The notes under the pieces are model-generated. The model did no database searches. It saw nothing but the letters and a program-made list of their open reading frames with translations, and had not been told where the DNA came from. The translations under genes and the position numbers were made by a program. From Azoarcus sp. (GTDB taxonomy: Bacteria > Pseudomonadota > Gammaproteobacteria > Burkholderiales > Rhodocyclaceae), in NCBI GenBank assembly GCA_031276015.1, contig JAISNX010000179.1, positions 1-55,853 of the forward strand: a DNA stretch of 55,853 bases, given 5' to 3'. This document shows, in pieces, positions 26,709 to 34,702 of the stretch (the stretch's first letter is position 1; every line of letters begins with the position of its first letter).

Positions 26709-27295
26709 AACTGCCCGCGATTTTCCCCCCGCCGCCCTTGCTGCGCCGTCCCCTGCTTTTCTGCGCGGCGGCCATCATTGCCGCATCGTCCCTTTGGCTC
26801 ATCGCCGCCAGCACGCGCGCGGGGCAGGAAACGGCGGCAAACCGTGCTCGCACGGCGGTGCAGGCGCTCGAAACCCATCTGATGCGCAGTCGCGAGGCCC
26901 AAACCCGCCGCGCGGCGCTCATGCAACGCGCCGAAGCGCTGGCCGCCATGGCGGGCGAATCCCCGGACAGCGCCGAATGGGAACGACTCGCCGAGCGGCT
27001 GGCCGGGGATACGCGAATCACCCATATCGTCCTGCATGCCCGGTCGAACACGGTGGCATCTCCCGCGCCGGACGGGCTGCCGCCCGTCGAGACACACCGC
27101 CTGCGGATCGACGCCAGCCTGCTGCACGAAGAAGCACTGCTCGCGCTCGATACCATCGTCGCAAACATTCCCGTCCGCCTCATTCCAGCGGGTTGCGCCC
27201 TGCGCCGCGAAACCGGCGCGGCGAGCGCCGCATTGCGGGCACGCTGCGAATTCGACTGGATGGCGCGCCCGCCGCCCGTGGAAACGCCACCATGA
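26705..27295 (+). CDS. PilO/MshJ-like pilus assembly protein
   Basis: The 196-residue protein has a short cytoplasmic Pro-rich start, one membrane helix (LLFCAAAIIAASSLWLIAA), a coiled coil (residues ~45-85, LMRSREAQTRRAALMQRAEA) and a small periplasmic domain. This matches PilO/GspM topology. It overlaps both neighbours by ATGA. Assignment is by topology and gene order. Confidence 0.6.
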   Translation: MKLPAIFPPPPLLRRPLLFCAAAIIAASSLWLIAASTRAGQETAANRARTAVQALETHLMRSREAQTRRAALMQRAEALAAMAGESPDSAEWERLAERLAGDTRITHIVLHARSNTVASPAPDGLPPVETHRLRIDASLLHEEALLALDTIVANIPVRLIPAGCALRRETGAASAALRARCEFDWMARPPPVETPP

Positions 27296-27681
27296 AAAAC
27301 GTCTGCGCACGCATCCTCCTGCTGCTCGCCTCGCTCCCCGCACTGGCGACGGAACCGACCAGCGCGCCGCAATTGCGCGTCGCGCTCAGCGGGCGGATTT
27401 TTTTCACCAGTGCCGAGCGCCGCGCGCTGGAAACAAAGGTGGAAACTCCCGCCGCGCCGCAGTCGGCTCCGCCCGCCGTGACGGCGAACCCGCGCCGCTT
27501 CGATGGCGCGCTGTGGCGCGGCAAGCGCATCGTCGCCCTATGGTTCGACGGCAAGCGGGACGCCGCCGCCAACGCCGCCGCGATCCGCATCATCGACGGC
27601 GCGCCCGTCATGACGCCCGACGGCAAAGCCTTGTTCCCCGGCAAAACCTGCCCGCCGCAAGATATTGGAGAAACACCATGA
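27292..27681 (+). CDS. PilP/MshK-like periplasmic protein
   Basis: The 129-residue product has a signal peptide (ILLLLASLPALA). The mature part contains LRVALSGRIFFTSAERRALE and GALWRGKRIVALWFDGKRD, similar to the short strand pairs of GspC/PilP-type and MshK proteins that touch the secretin. It is coupled to its neighbours by ATGA overlaps. The role in joining inner-membrane proteins to MshL is inferred. Confidence 0.55.
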   Translation: MKNVCARILLLLASLPALATEPTSAPQLRVALSGRIFFTSAERRALETKVETPAAPQSAPPAVTANPRRFDGALWRGKRIVALWFDGKRDAAANAAAIRIIDGAPVMTPDGKALFPGKTCPPQDIGETP

Positions 27682-28928
27682 CACCACGCTTTCCCTCCCG
27701 GCGCGCACGCGGCGGTACGCTCTTTGCGGTCATGCTCCTGATGCTGCTCGCGATCAGCGCCATGCTCGCCGCCGCCCGGCACTCCTTCCACCAATCCGGG
27801 CGACGCGCCGAGATGCATAGCGCCGTGACGCTTTCCGAAGCCAGGGCGGCACTGCTCGGCTACGCCCTCATCTACCCCGAATTGCATCCCGGACAAGCGC
27901 CGGGCTATCTGCCATGCCCCGACCAGGCCAACACCGGCTCGGCTCCCGGCGTGGCCTGCCATGCGCGCGACCTCGGCGCATTTGGCCGCTTCCCCTATCG
28001 CACACTGGGCCTGGCCGTACCCGCCAGCGGCCCCGGACAATGCCTGTGGTATGCCGTCTCCGGCAGCTTCAAGCACAACCCCAAGGCGCTGGCGCTCAAC
28101 TGGGACAGCCCCGGGCAATTCGAGATCGTCGACACCGCCGGACGCAGGCTCGGCGGCGATGAGCACAGCGCCGTCGCGGTGCTCATCGCGCCGGGTGCCG
28201 CGCTGCCGGGGCAGACTCGCCCGCCCGCCGCCGCCACCACGGGTGCGCAACGCTGCTCCGGCAGCGACAGCGCCCTTGCCGATCTCCCGGCCTTCCTCGA
28301 CCGCGACTACGGCACCGGCTTCGCGGGGGGCATCACCATCGTCCACGGCCTGCCGGGATCGAACGCCAACGACATCGTTGCCTGGCTCACCACCGACGAC
28401 ATATTCGATGCCTTGCGCCTGCGCCCCGACTTCCTCGCCCGTATCGACACCGTGCTCGACACCGCCGCCGGAATGCTGACAAGCTGGCTCGGCACGCCCG
28501 AGCTGATCGCCGCGCACGCCGACAACATCACCGCCGACCGTGCGCATGGCCGCTTTCCCGATGCTCCCGCCGCGGGCATCGCGGAGGAAGCGGCAAACCT
28601 CTACCAAAACTGGCGCGACCAACTGCGCTTCGTCGCCTGCACCGGCGAAAACCCCTGCCTGACGGCAACGCTCGTCGACCCGGCCACAGCGCATACCGCC
28701 ACGGAAAGCTGCCGCGCCCTCGTCATCTTCGGCGGCGAGCGGCGGCGCGGCGACGCCCCGCAACGCCGCCGCACGGAGACCGAGCGCGAAGACCCGGCCC
28801 AATACCTCGAAGGCGAAAACCTGGCGAGCTACACCATCGGCATGGGCAGCTACAGCGGCTTGCGCCACTACACCATCATCGACCACCAACAGCCCGCCAG
28901 CGAGGACATCCTCCGATGCGTCCACTGA
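27678..28928 (+). CDS. Large PilX/GspK-like pilus component
   Basis: The 416-residue protein starts with a basic stretch and a hydrophobic helix (GGTLFAVMLLMLLAISAMLA) like that of PilX/GspK minor pseudopilins, but lacks the usual Glu at position 5 after the processing site. A large exported domain follows with Cys pairs (LPCPDQANTG, CTGENPCL). Absence of Glu5 is a known feature of GspK, the tip pseudopilin. It shares the GYxxxxPxxLPCP pattern with the next protein, so the two may pair at the tip. Confidence 0.6.
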   Translation: MTPRFPSRRARGGTLFAVMLLMLLAISAMLAAARHSFHQSGRRAEMHSAVTLSEARAALLGYALIYPELHPGQAPGYLPCPDQANTGSAPGVACHARDLGAFGRFPYRTLGLAVPASGPGQCLWYAVSGSFKHNPKALALNWDSPGQFEIVDTAGRRLGGDEHSAVAVLIAPGAALPGQTRPPAAATTGAQRCSGSDSALADLPAFLDRDYGTGFAGGITIVHGLPGSNANDIVAWLTTDDIFDALRLRPDFLARIDTVLDTAAGMLTSWLGTPELIAAHADNITADRAHGRFPDAPAAGIAEEAANLYQNWRDQLRFVACTGENPCLTATLVDPATAHTATESCRALVIFGGERRRGDAPQRRRTETEREDPAQYLEGENLASYTIGMGSYSGLRHYTIIDHQQPASEDILRCVH

Positions 28929-29593
28929 GCGCGCGCGGCTTCATCCCCGGTTTTACCCTGATCGAAATGGCCATCATGCTCGTCGTGTTGGGCCTCCTGA
29001 CCGGCACATTCGCCGTGCCGCTCGCCGCCCGGATCGAAGCCAGCCAGCGCCGCGAGGCCGACGTCCTGCTCGACGACATCACCGAAGCCCTCATCGGTTT
29101 CGCCCTGCTCCATGGCCGTCTGCCCTGCCCGAGCACCGAGGCCGACCCCGCCAGCCCCGCCTACGGACTCGAACATCCCCCACCCTGCGCGGCAGGCATC
29201 CCCGGCTACCTGCCCTGGCGCACGCTCGCCCTGCCCGCCCATGACCCCTGGGGCAGCCCGCGCGCCAGTGCCGCCGCGCCGTGGACGGGGCACTGGCGCT
29301 ACCTGCCGGACAAGAACTTCACGACGGGCACGATCACGCTTGCGACCCTGCCGAGCGGCAACCTCCAGATCCGCGACCACGACAACAACCCGATCACCAC
29401 GGACACCTCCCGCGTCGTCGCCGTGCTGTATTCGAGCGGCCCCAACCGCCGGGACGATGGTCGCAATGCCGCCTGGTCGCCCACCTCGCCCGTATTCGAG
29501 GCCGGGGAGGCGACGCCCGCCTTCGACGACCTGTTGCGCTGGATCGGCCATCCGCTCATCGTCGCCCGCCTTGCCCGAAGCGGACGGCTGTAA
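28916..29593 (+). CDS. Type IV pseudopilin
   Basis: The 225-residue protein has a class III prepilin leader, processed at G|FTLIEMAIM with Glu5 present, then a hydrophobic helix (IMLVVLGLLTGTFAVPLAA). The globular part has LLHGRLPCPSTEADPASPAY and HDPWGSPR, motifs also seen in the upstream PilX-like protein and in other pseudopilins. It overlaps the previous gene by 13 bases. A prepilin peptidase must be supplied from outside the window. Confidence 0.8.
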   Translation: MRPLSARGFIPGFTLIEMAIMLVVLGLLTGTFAVPLAARIEASQRREADVLLDDITEALIGFALLHGRLPCPSTEADPASPAYGLEHPPPCAAGIPGYLPWRTLALPAHDPWGSPRASAAAPWTGHWRYLPDKNFTTGTITLATLPSGNLQIRDHDNNPITTDTSRVVAVLYSSGPNRRDDGRNAAWSPTSPVFEAGEATPAFDDLLRWIGHPLIVARLARSGRL

Positions 29594-29635
29594 GCCCCTG
29601 GGCATCTTTCACTCATCATGTACAAGGAGAACTCC

Positions 29636-30295
29636 ATGCGCAGCAAGCAAACCGAATGCCGTCAAAGCGGCTTCACGCTGGTCGAAATTTCCATCGTCCT
29701 CGTCATCATCGGGCTGTTGCTCGGCGGCGTGCTCAAAGGGCAGGAACTGATCGACAGCGCCAAGGCAAAGAATCTCGCCCAGGACTTCCGCACCGTGCCG
29801 ATGCTCGTCAACGCCTACCAGGACAAATTCCGCGCCCTGCCCGGCGACGACAGCCGCGCCATTGCCCACGTCTGCCCGAGCACGGATGCCACATGCACCA
29901 GCAACGGCGATGCCAACGGCAGCATCGGCGGCAACTGGAACGACGCGGCCACTGTCGCAAGCGAAGCCGTTTATTTCTGGGAGCACGTCCGCCTTGCCAA
30001 CCTCGTCAGCGGCGCGAGCAGCCGCAGCGACCCCGAATTCCTGCCGCTCAACAGCATGGGCGGGCGCATCGGCATCCAGTCGGGCGGCGCGGCGGCTCCG
30101 CTGGGCGTTTCCGGCAGCTATGTCATGTGCTCGGCGGGCATCCCCGGCAAACTCATCCGGCAGCTTGACAGCATACTCGACGACGGCGACCCGGCAAGCG
30201 GCGCGATGCGGGCGGGCGTTGCCACCGACGGCGATCCGGTCGCAAGCACCGCGCTCGACAACAGCACGGTCTATATTGCCTGCCTCGGCGTCTGA
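29636..30295 (+). CDS. Type IV pilin, probable major subunit of this operon
   Basis: The 219-residue prepilin has leader MRSKQTECRQSG, the cleavage site G|FTLVEISIV with Glu5, and a conserved helix extending to LGGVLKGQELIDSAKAKNLA. It contains YQDKFRALPGDD, typical of one proteobacterial pilin class, and a Cys pair (CPSTDATC) plus a C-terminal Cys. AAGGAG lies seven bases before the ATG, the best ribosome site in the operon. With its last position before a strong terminator, this suits the most abundant subunit. Confidence 0.82.
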   Translation: MRSKQTECRQSGFTLVEISIVLVIIGLLLGGVLKGQELIDSAKAKNLAQDFRTVPMLVNAYQDKFRALPGDDSRAIAHVCPSTDATCTSNGDANGSIGGNWNDAATVASEAVYFWEHVRLANLVSGASSRSDPEFLPLNSMGGRIGIQSGGAAAPLGVSGSYVMCSAGIPGKLIRQLDSILDDGDPASGAMRAGVATDGDPVASTALDNSTVYIACLGV

Positions 30296-30304
30296 AAAAC
30301 CAAG

Positions 30305-30344
30305 CGCGCGGACGCCCTCCTTTGGTCGGGAGGGCGTCCGCGCG
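30305..30344. terminator. Strong terminator after the pilin gene
   Basis: A perfect 16-bp GC-rich stem (CGCGCGGACGCCCTCC with its complement) encloses an 8-base loop and is followed on the plus strand by GTTTGTT. It lies between the pilin gene and the convergent DUF1566 gene, so it may serve both. Confidence 0.85.
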
Positions 30345-30400
30345 GTTTGTTGATGGGCATGAGGGTGGGCGATGAGCCGCCCAGACTTTGACGGTGCCGA

Positions 30401-31162
30401 TTATTGGCCGGTATCGTCGTCGGTATCGTCGTCAGTGGTAGTGGTGCTGCTGCATGAACCGTCGGTGCAGACAGGCACTGCCACGACAAACTCTCTGGCG
30501 GGTTTGACGCAACGGAGGCCGACGAAAACGCCGTCAATGTTGTTGGGGAAGCTGTTGAGACTGTAAGGCGTCTTCGTACCGCCTCTCACATTTATCAGGT
30601 AGACGGAATAGCTAGTGTTGGTGGAGATGATATTGTGAGTCCAGTAGCGGATAGCGGCACCTGTTCCCGCAGTCATGCCAAAAGCCATGCTGAAGCCGCG
30701 GGTGAAGATTTCGTAGATTTCCCTTTCGTTGGGGAGCCGCCATCCGGGAGCACCGACGAGGCCGTGGTCGCATATGGCCATGGCACTGGTCCAGGCGCTT
30801 GCAAAGGGGCCGTCGTAGGGGTAGACGCAAAGGTCGCCATCGGGAGAGAACCGGGACAGGCGAGCGGAAAGCCCTGTGTTGCGCTCGACATAGACAGGCC
30901 CTCTGTATGCGCCGCCCGGTACGGTGTAGGTGCCAGCAGGGCAGACGGGCGGCGTATAGACGATGGCTACGGGGGTCGCGGCAACCGCGGGGGTCGCGGC
31001 AACGGCGGGAGTGGCTGCGACCGCGGGGGTGTAGGTTCTCGGCGGAGTGTATCTGTATCGGTTGTAGGTGTATGGCGCGGCCTGGGCGGATGTCATCACG
31101 GCAAGGGCCATGCCAGCCATCATGCCGAGGATGGAAAGTTTGATGAACTTATGCTGTTCCAT
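30401..31162 (-). CDS. Exported DUF1566 (Lcl-like) protein
   Basis: This is a 253-residue protein with a signal peptide (LSILGMMAGMALAVMTSAQA). A linker carries three PAVAAT repeats, followed by a Lcl/DUF1566-like domain with GWRLPNEREIYEIF, YWTHNI and FVGLRCVK. An acidic Thr/Asp tail ends the protein. AAGGAG lies before the ATG. DUF1566 domains are found in surface proteins and adhesins; its position next to the pilin suggests a surface role but does not prove one. Confidence 0.7.
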   Translation of the reverse strand: MEQHKFIKLSILGMMAGMALAVMTSAQAAPYTYNRYRYTPPRTYTPAVAATPAVAATPAVAATPVAIVYTPPVCPAGTYTVPGGAYRGPVYVERNTGLSARLSRFSPDGDLCVYPYDGPFASAWTSAMAICDHGLVGAPGWRLPNEREIYEIFTRGFSMAFGMTAGTGAAIRYWTHNIISTNTSYSVYLINVRGGTKTPYSLNSFPNNIDGVFVGLRCVKPAREFVVAVPVCTDGSCSSTTTTDDDTDDDTGQ

Positions 31163-31340
31163 GTGGATCTCCTTTGATCTAACCGGTTGGGAAGTGGATA
31201 TACGGATTGCGAGTCTTGCGCTCCGCATTATATGTCGTAGCGGATAGGCATGGGCAGCTATCGCGCATATACATTGCAATAGCCCGTATCTATGTTAATC
31301 AGGAAAAGCCGATCACGCGTCATCGCGGGATTTTGTGTGC

Positions 31341-31443
31341 CGTGGCAATCCATACAGTCTATGGGTTGCCACGCTTCGCTCGCAATGACGAGGATTTTAG
31401 GCATTGGCATTGCGACCGGGGTTTTGGGCCTCGCAATGACGGC
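31341..31443. repeat. REP-like repeats in a 400-bp gap
   Basis: Three partial copies of the REP-like unit (CGTGGCAATCC, GGTTGCCACGCTTCGCTCGC with CAATGACG, and CCTCGCAATGACGGC) lie in the gap between the DUF1566 and M23 genes. Nothing else was recognised in 31163-31561. Confidence 0.65.
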
Positions 31444-31561
31444 GGTTTTCTTCGGGCTTCAATTTGACCAGGCAATCGCCCAGGCTTTCAGCACCATCTT
31501 CCTGTCCGATATATCTGGCTGGTTCAGGTATGACGGATATGCGCCACATTAAATTGAACCG

Positions 31562-32428
31562 CTATAATGGAACAGCGCCCTGGTCCGCCTCGACCCACAC
31601 GCCTTCCCTGATCGTAATCTTCCTGCCCGCCGCGTCATGGAAATTCAGGGGCACCGACTTTTGCGTCACCATGCCGCCCGGCTCGACCGCCGCCCGGCGC
31701 ACGTCGAAATGCAGGTGCGGGCCGCCGCTGTATCCGGTGTTGCCGGAATAGGCGAGCGCCTCGCCGACGTCGACCCGTTGTCCGGGGCGCACCAGCACCC
31801 GCTTCGGCGCGAGATGCAGGTAATGGCCGAGGGTGTTGTCGGAATGGACGACGATGACGCGGTTGGCCCGCCCGGCAAGCGCCGGATCGAGTCGGCCCAC
31901 GGTGAAACCGTCTTTCACTTCGACCACGGTTCCCGCGCGTGCGGCGGTCACGAGCGTTCCTTCGGGAAGGCCGAAATCGACGGCGTTGCGGAGATGGTCG
32001 CTGTCGTGGGTGGTGAGCGTGCCGCCGGGGGCCTGGACGATCTGCGTTCGCACGCCTTTGCCGAAGGGCAGCCGGTAGCGGTAAGCCTCGTCGGGCGGCG
32101 TGAAGGCGTCGCCCATCATGGCGGAATGCTCGTACTGGAAGCTGAAACGCCCCGAACGCTTGCGCGGCGAAACCCGGGCGATCTCCCGGGAGGTGCGCGG
32201 CGCAATGGCGATCGCCAGCGGGAGTTTCCTGTCGGCCTGGATGTTGTTCCCGTCCAGTTTGAAAAAAACCGTCATCGGTGCCGGGCCGTTATTGACGGCG
32301 ATGAACCGGATGCCCTGCGGGGATTGGGCCTCGTCGATCCGGAATGGATAATCCTCGCCGCCGGACGCCAGGGCTGCCGCGAGCGGCCAGCAAAGCAGCA
32401 ATAGCGTGAAGCGAAACAAATTCTTCAT
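31562..32428 (-). CDS. M23-family metallopeptidase, exported
   Basis: This is a 288-residue peptidoglycan endopeptidase-like protein. It has a signal peptide (FTLLLLCWPLAAALA), an N-terminal beta domain, and a LytM/M23 domain with zinc ligands HLRNAVD and PHLHFDV plus the stretch HSDNTLGHYLHLAP. The complete HxxxAxD and HxH pattern argues for an active enzyme rather than a degenerate EnvC/NlpD activator. It follows thiE by 19 bases on the same strand. Confidence 0.85.
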   Translation of the reverse strand: MKNLFRFTLLLLCWPLAAALASGGEDYPFRIDEAQSPQGIRFIAVNNGPAPMTVFFKLDGNNIQADRKLPLAIAIAPRTSREIARVSPRKRSGRFSFQYEHSAMMGDAFTPPDEAYRYRLPFGKGVRTQIVQAPGGTLTTHDSDHLRNAVDFGLPEGTLVTAARAGTVVEVKDGFTVGRLDPALAGRANRVIVVHSDNTLGHYLHLAPKRVLVRPGQRVDVGEALAYSGNTGYSGGPHLHFDVRRAAVEPGGMVTQKSVPLNFHDAAGRKITIREGVWVEADQGAVPL

Positions 32429-32447
32429 CGGAAATCTTCCCTCTTTG

Positions 32448-33092
32448 TCATCTGCCCGAGAGCATCCGGTAAGCCTCTGCCCGCGCGCCCGGATCGGGCG
32501 CGTCGAAAATATCGGAAACGACCGCCACGAGATCGGCCCCCGCCGCGAAAACTTCGCCCGCGTTGGCCTGCGTGATGCCGCCGATGGCCGCCACCGTCAC
32601 TTTCAGTTCGCGCCGCGCCCGCCCGAGCAGCGCCAATGGCGCGCGCACCGCCGACGGTTTGGTGGGCGAGGCAAACATGGCACCGAAAGCGACGTAATCC
32701 GCGCCCGCCGCCGCGCCCGCTACCGCGCGCGGCCATTCGTCGTAGCACGACACGCCGAGAATGCGCCCCGGCCCCTGCGCATCGAGTGCGCGCCGCGCCG
32801 CTACCGCGTCGCCGTCGTCGCGCCCGAGATGAACGCCGTCGGCCCCGAGATCGAGGGCAAGCGCCAGATCGTCGTTGACGATCAAGGGCACACCCGCGTC
32901 GCGGCAGAGCGTCAAAAGACGTTCCGCCTGTTCGCGGCGCAACGCTGTAGCGGCAGGTTTGTTACGATATTGCAACAGGCACGGACGGGCGGCGAGGACG
33001 CGGGAAACCTTCGCCAGCATGCGCCCGGTATCGGGTTCGTCCGGCGTTACCGCGTATAAGCCGCGCCCGTGCGATAAGTTGAACTTATTCAT
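32448..33092 (-). CDS. thiE: ThiE, thiamine-phosphate synthase
   Basis: ThiE joins HMP-pyrophosphate and thiazole phosphate to thiamine phosphate. The 214-residue protein has the TIM-barrel motifs LLQYRNK, LIVNDDLALALDLGADGVHL, ILGVSCYD and AIGGITQANAGEV. ATG 33092 is preferred over an upstream in-frame start at 33149 because it follows GGGAAAAG and matches family length. Confidence 0.92.
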   Translation of the reverse strand: MNKFNLSHGRGLYAVTPDEPDTGRMLAKVSRVLAARPCLLQYRNKPAATALRREQAERLLTLCRDAGVPLIVNDDLALALDLGADGVHLGRDDGDAVAARRALDAQGPGRILGVSCYDEWPRAVAGAAAGADYVAFGAMFASPTKPSAVRAPLALLGRARRELKVTVAAIGGITQANAGEVFAAGADLVAVVSDIFDAPDPGARAEAYRMLSGR

Positions 33093-33321
33093 TCTTTTCC
33101 CGTTCCGTTTTCGGCTTCCTTCCGATTGGGATCGTGAAAAATAAACCATATATGCCGTTGTTGCCGCGCCACCGTGACAGGTTTTTTGGACAATGGCCCC
33201 CTCGCCGTTTTGCGGGGACTTATATCTGTATCAGGGCGGGGCTTTTGCGGTATCCTTGCCGGAGATCGTAACAATTCCGACGGTGCCGCCGAGGGCGACA
33301 CGTCTCTGGGGAGCGGGGTGC

Positions 33322-33708
33322 ATGGATCTGAGCGGACTCAAGGTGATGGTCATCGACGACAGCAACACCATCCGCCGTAGCGCCGAGATATTTCTCAGGC
33401 AGGTTGGTTGTCAGGTGTTGCTGGCCGAAGACGGTTTCGACGCTTTGGCCAAAATTACCGATCACCATCCTGATGTCATTTTCGTCGATATTATGATGCC
33501 TCGGCTGGATGGTTACCAGACTTGCGCGCTCATCAAGAAAAACCCGAAACTGGCGACAACGCCGGTGATCATGCTGTCTTCCAAGGACGGGCTTTTCGAC
33601 CGCGCGCGCGGTCGCATGGTGGGATCGGACGAGTATCTCACCAAGCCTTTCACGAAAGACAGCCTGATCAAGGCTGTTTCCGAACATGGCGGGAACCACC
33701 CGCGTTGA
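33322..33708 (+). CDS. pilG: PilG, twitching response regulator
   Basis: This is a single-domain CheY-like receiver of 128 residues that acts with the Pil-Chp kinase to control pilus extension. The acidic pocket is IDD at 11-13, the phosphoacceptor is Asp56 (IFVDIMMP) and the conserved Lys is Lys108 (LTKPF). It opens the pilGHIJ-chpA cluster. The preceding 229-bp gap showed no convincing -35/-10 pair. Confidence 0.94.
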   Translation: MDLSGLKVMVIDDSNTIRRSAEIFLRQVGCQVLLAEDGFDALAKITDHHPDVIFVDIMMPRLDGYQTCALIKKNPKLATTPVIMLSSKDGLFDRARGRMVGSDEYLTKPFTKDSLIKAVSEHGGNHPR

Positions 33709-33742
33709 AGTCATTTGCAATACCCGATGGAAAGTTCCGACG

Positions 33743-34108
33743 ATGTCAATCAAAAAAGTGCTCATAGTCGATGACTCGCCCACCGAGCGGCTGGCGTTGA
33801 CCGAGGTTCTCTCCCGCAGTGGCTACCAGGTCGTTACCGCGGAAAGCGGGGAGGACGCCATCAATAAAAGCCGCAGCGAATTGCCCGACTTGATTCTGAT
33901 GGATGTCGTCATGCCCGGCATGAATGGCTATCAGGCCACGCGCACCATATCGCGGTGGGAAACCACGCGCGGTATTCCAATAATCATGTGCACCAGCAAG
34001 GGGCTGGAGACCGACAAGATTTGGGGGATGCGTCAGGGCGCATACGACTATATCGTAAAGCCTCTCGATTATAGCGCTCTGCTTGCGCGTATCAGGAGCA
34101 TCGGCTGA
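33743..34108 (+). CDS. pilH: PilH, twitching response regulator
   Basis: This is the second CheY-like receiver (121 residues), linked to pilus retraction or to phosphate-sink function in Pseudomonas. It has VDD at 9-11, Asp54 (ILMDVVMPGMNG) and Lys106 (IVKPLD). It lies 34 bases after pilG and six before pilI. Confidence 0.94.
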   Translation: MSIKKVLIVDDSPTERLALTEVLSRSGYQVVTAESGEDAINKSRSELPDLILMDVVMPGMNGYQATRTISRWETTRGIPIIMCTSKGLETDKIWGMRQGAYDYIVKPLDYSALLARIRSIG

Positions 34109-34113
34109 GCGAA

Positions 34114-34683
34114 ATGTCCAAGCGAATCAGTCTGCGCCAGTTCCAGGAAAATCTCGCCCGCCGTCTGGCCGAGTCTCGCACAAGCGAGCGCCGGGGCTTG
34201 CTGGGGGTGCTGGCGGGAAACGAGCACTGGCTGCTCAGCCTGCCCGACACGGGCGAAATCATGACCCCCCCCGCGCTGGCACCCGTGCCGCTCACTTACG
34301 AGTGGTATCGCGGCTTGGTGAACGTGCGCGGCGTGCTGTACAGCGTCGTCGACCTGTCGCGTTTCCACGATGGCCCGCTCACGCCTTCGCCCGGCGCGCA
34401 ATCCCGTCTGTTGCTGATAGGGGCCAGGCAGAATGTGCACAGCGCCATTCTGGTGTCGCGCGTGTTGGGGCTGCGCAACGAGGACGATTTCGAGCCGGAC
34501 ATGGACGCGACAGACCCACGCCCCTGGGTAAGCGGGCATTTGCGGGACGCGAACAACCAGCTTTGGCTGCGGCTGGACATCTCGCAGCTTCTGGCGAATA
34601 GCGTTTTTCTCGATGCGGGCCTCGGATGGGGGCACGACATCGTTCCTTCCAATATTCTCAATCAAAGATCGGCGAATCAGTAA
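34114..34683 (+). CDS. pilI: PilI, CheW-like adaptor
   Basis: This is a 189-residue CheW-domain protein that couples the receptor PilJ to the kinase ChpA. The CheW fold is seen in [35 protein letters not shown] and [20 protein letters not shown]. Confidence 0.92.
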   Translation: MSKRISLRQFQENLARRLAESRTSERRGLLGVLAGNEHWLLSLPDTGEIMTPPALAPVPLTYEWYRGLVNVRGVLYSVVDLSRFHDGPLTPSPGAQSRLLLIGARQNVHSAILVSRVLGLRNEDDFEPDMDATDPRPWVSGHLRDANNQLWLRLDISQLLANSVFLDAGLGWGHDIVPSNILNQRSANQ

Positions 34684-34702
34684 TCGCGGCGGAGCAAGGC
34701 AA

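Noticed and set aside
33093-33321. Promoter before pilG from TTGGAC and TATATC
   Set aside because: The two boxes are about 29 bases apart, too far for a sigma70 promoter.
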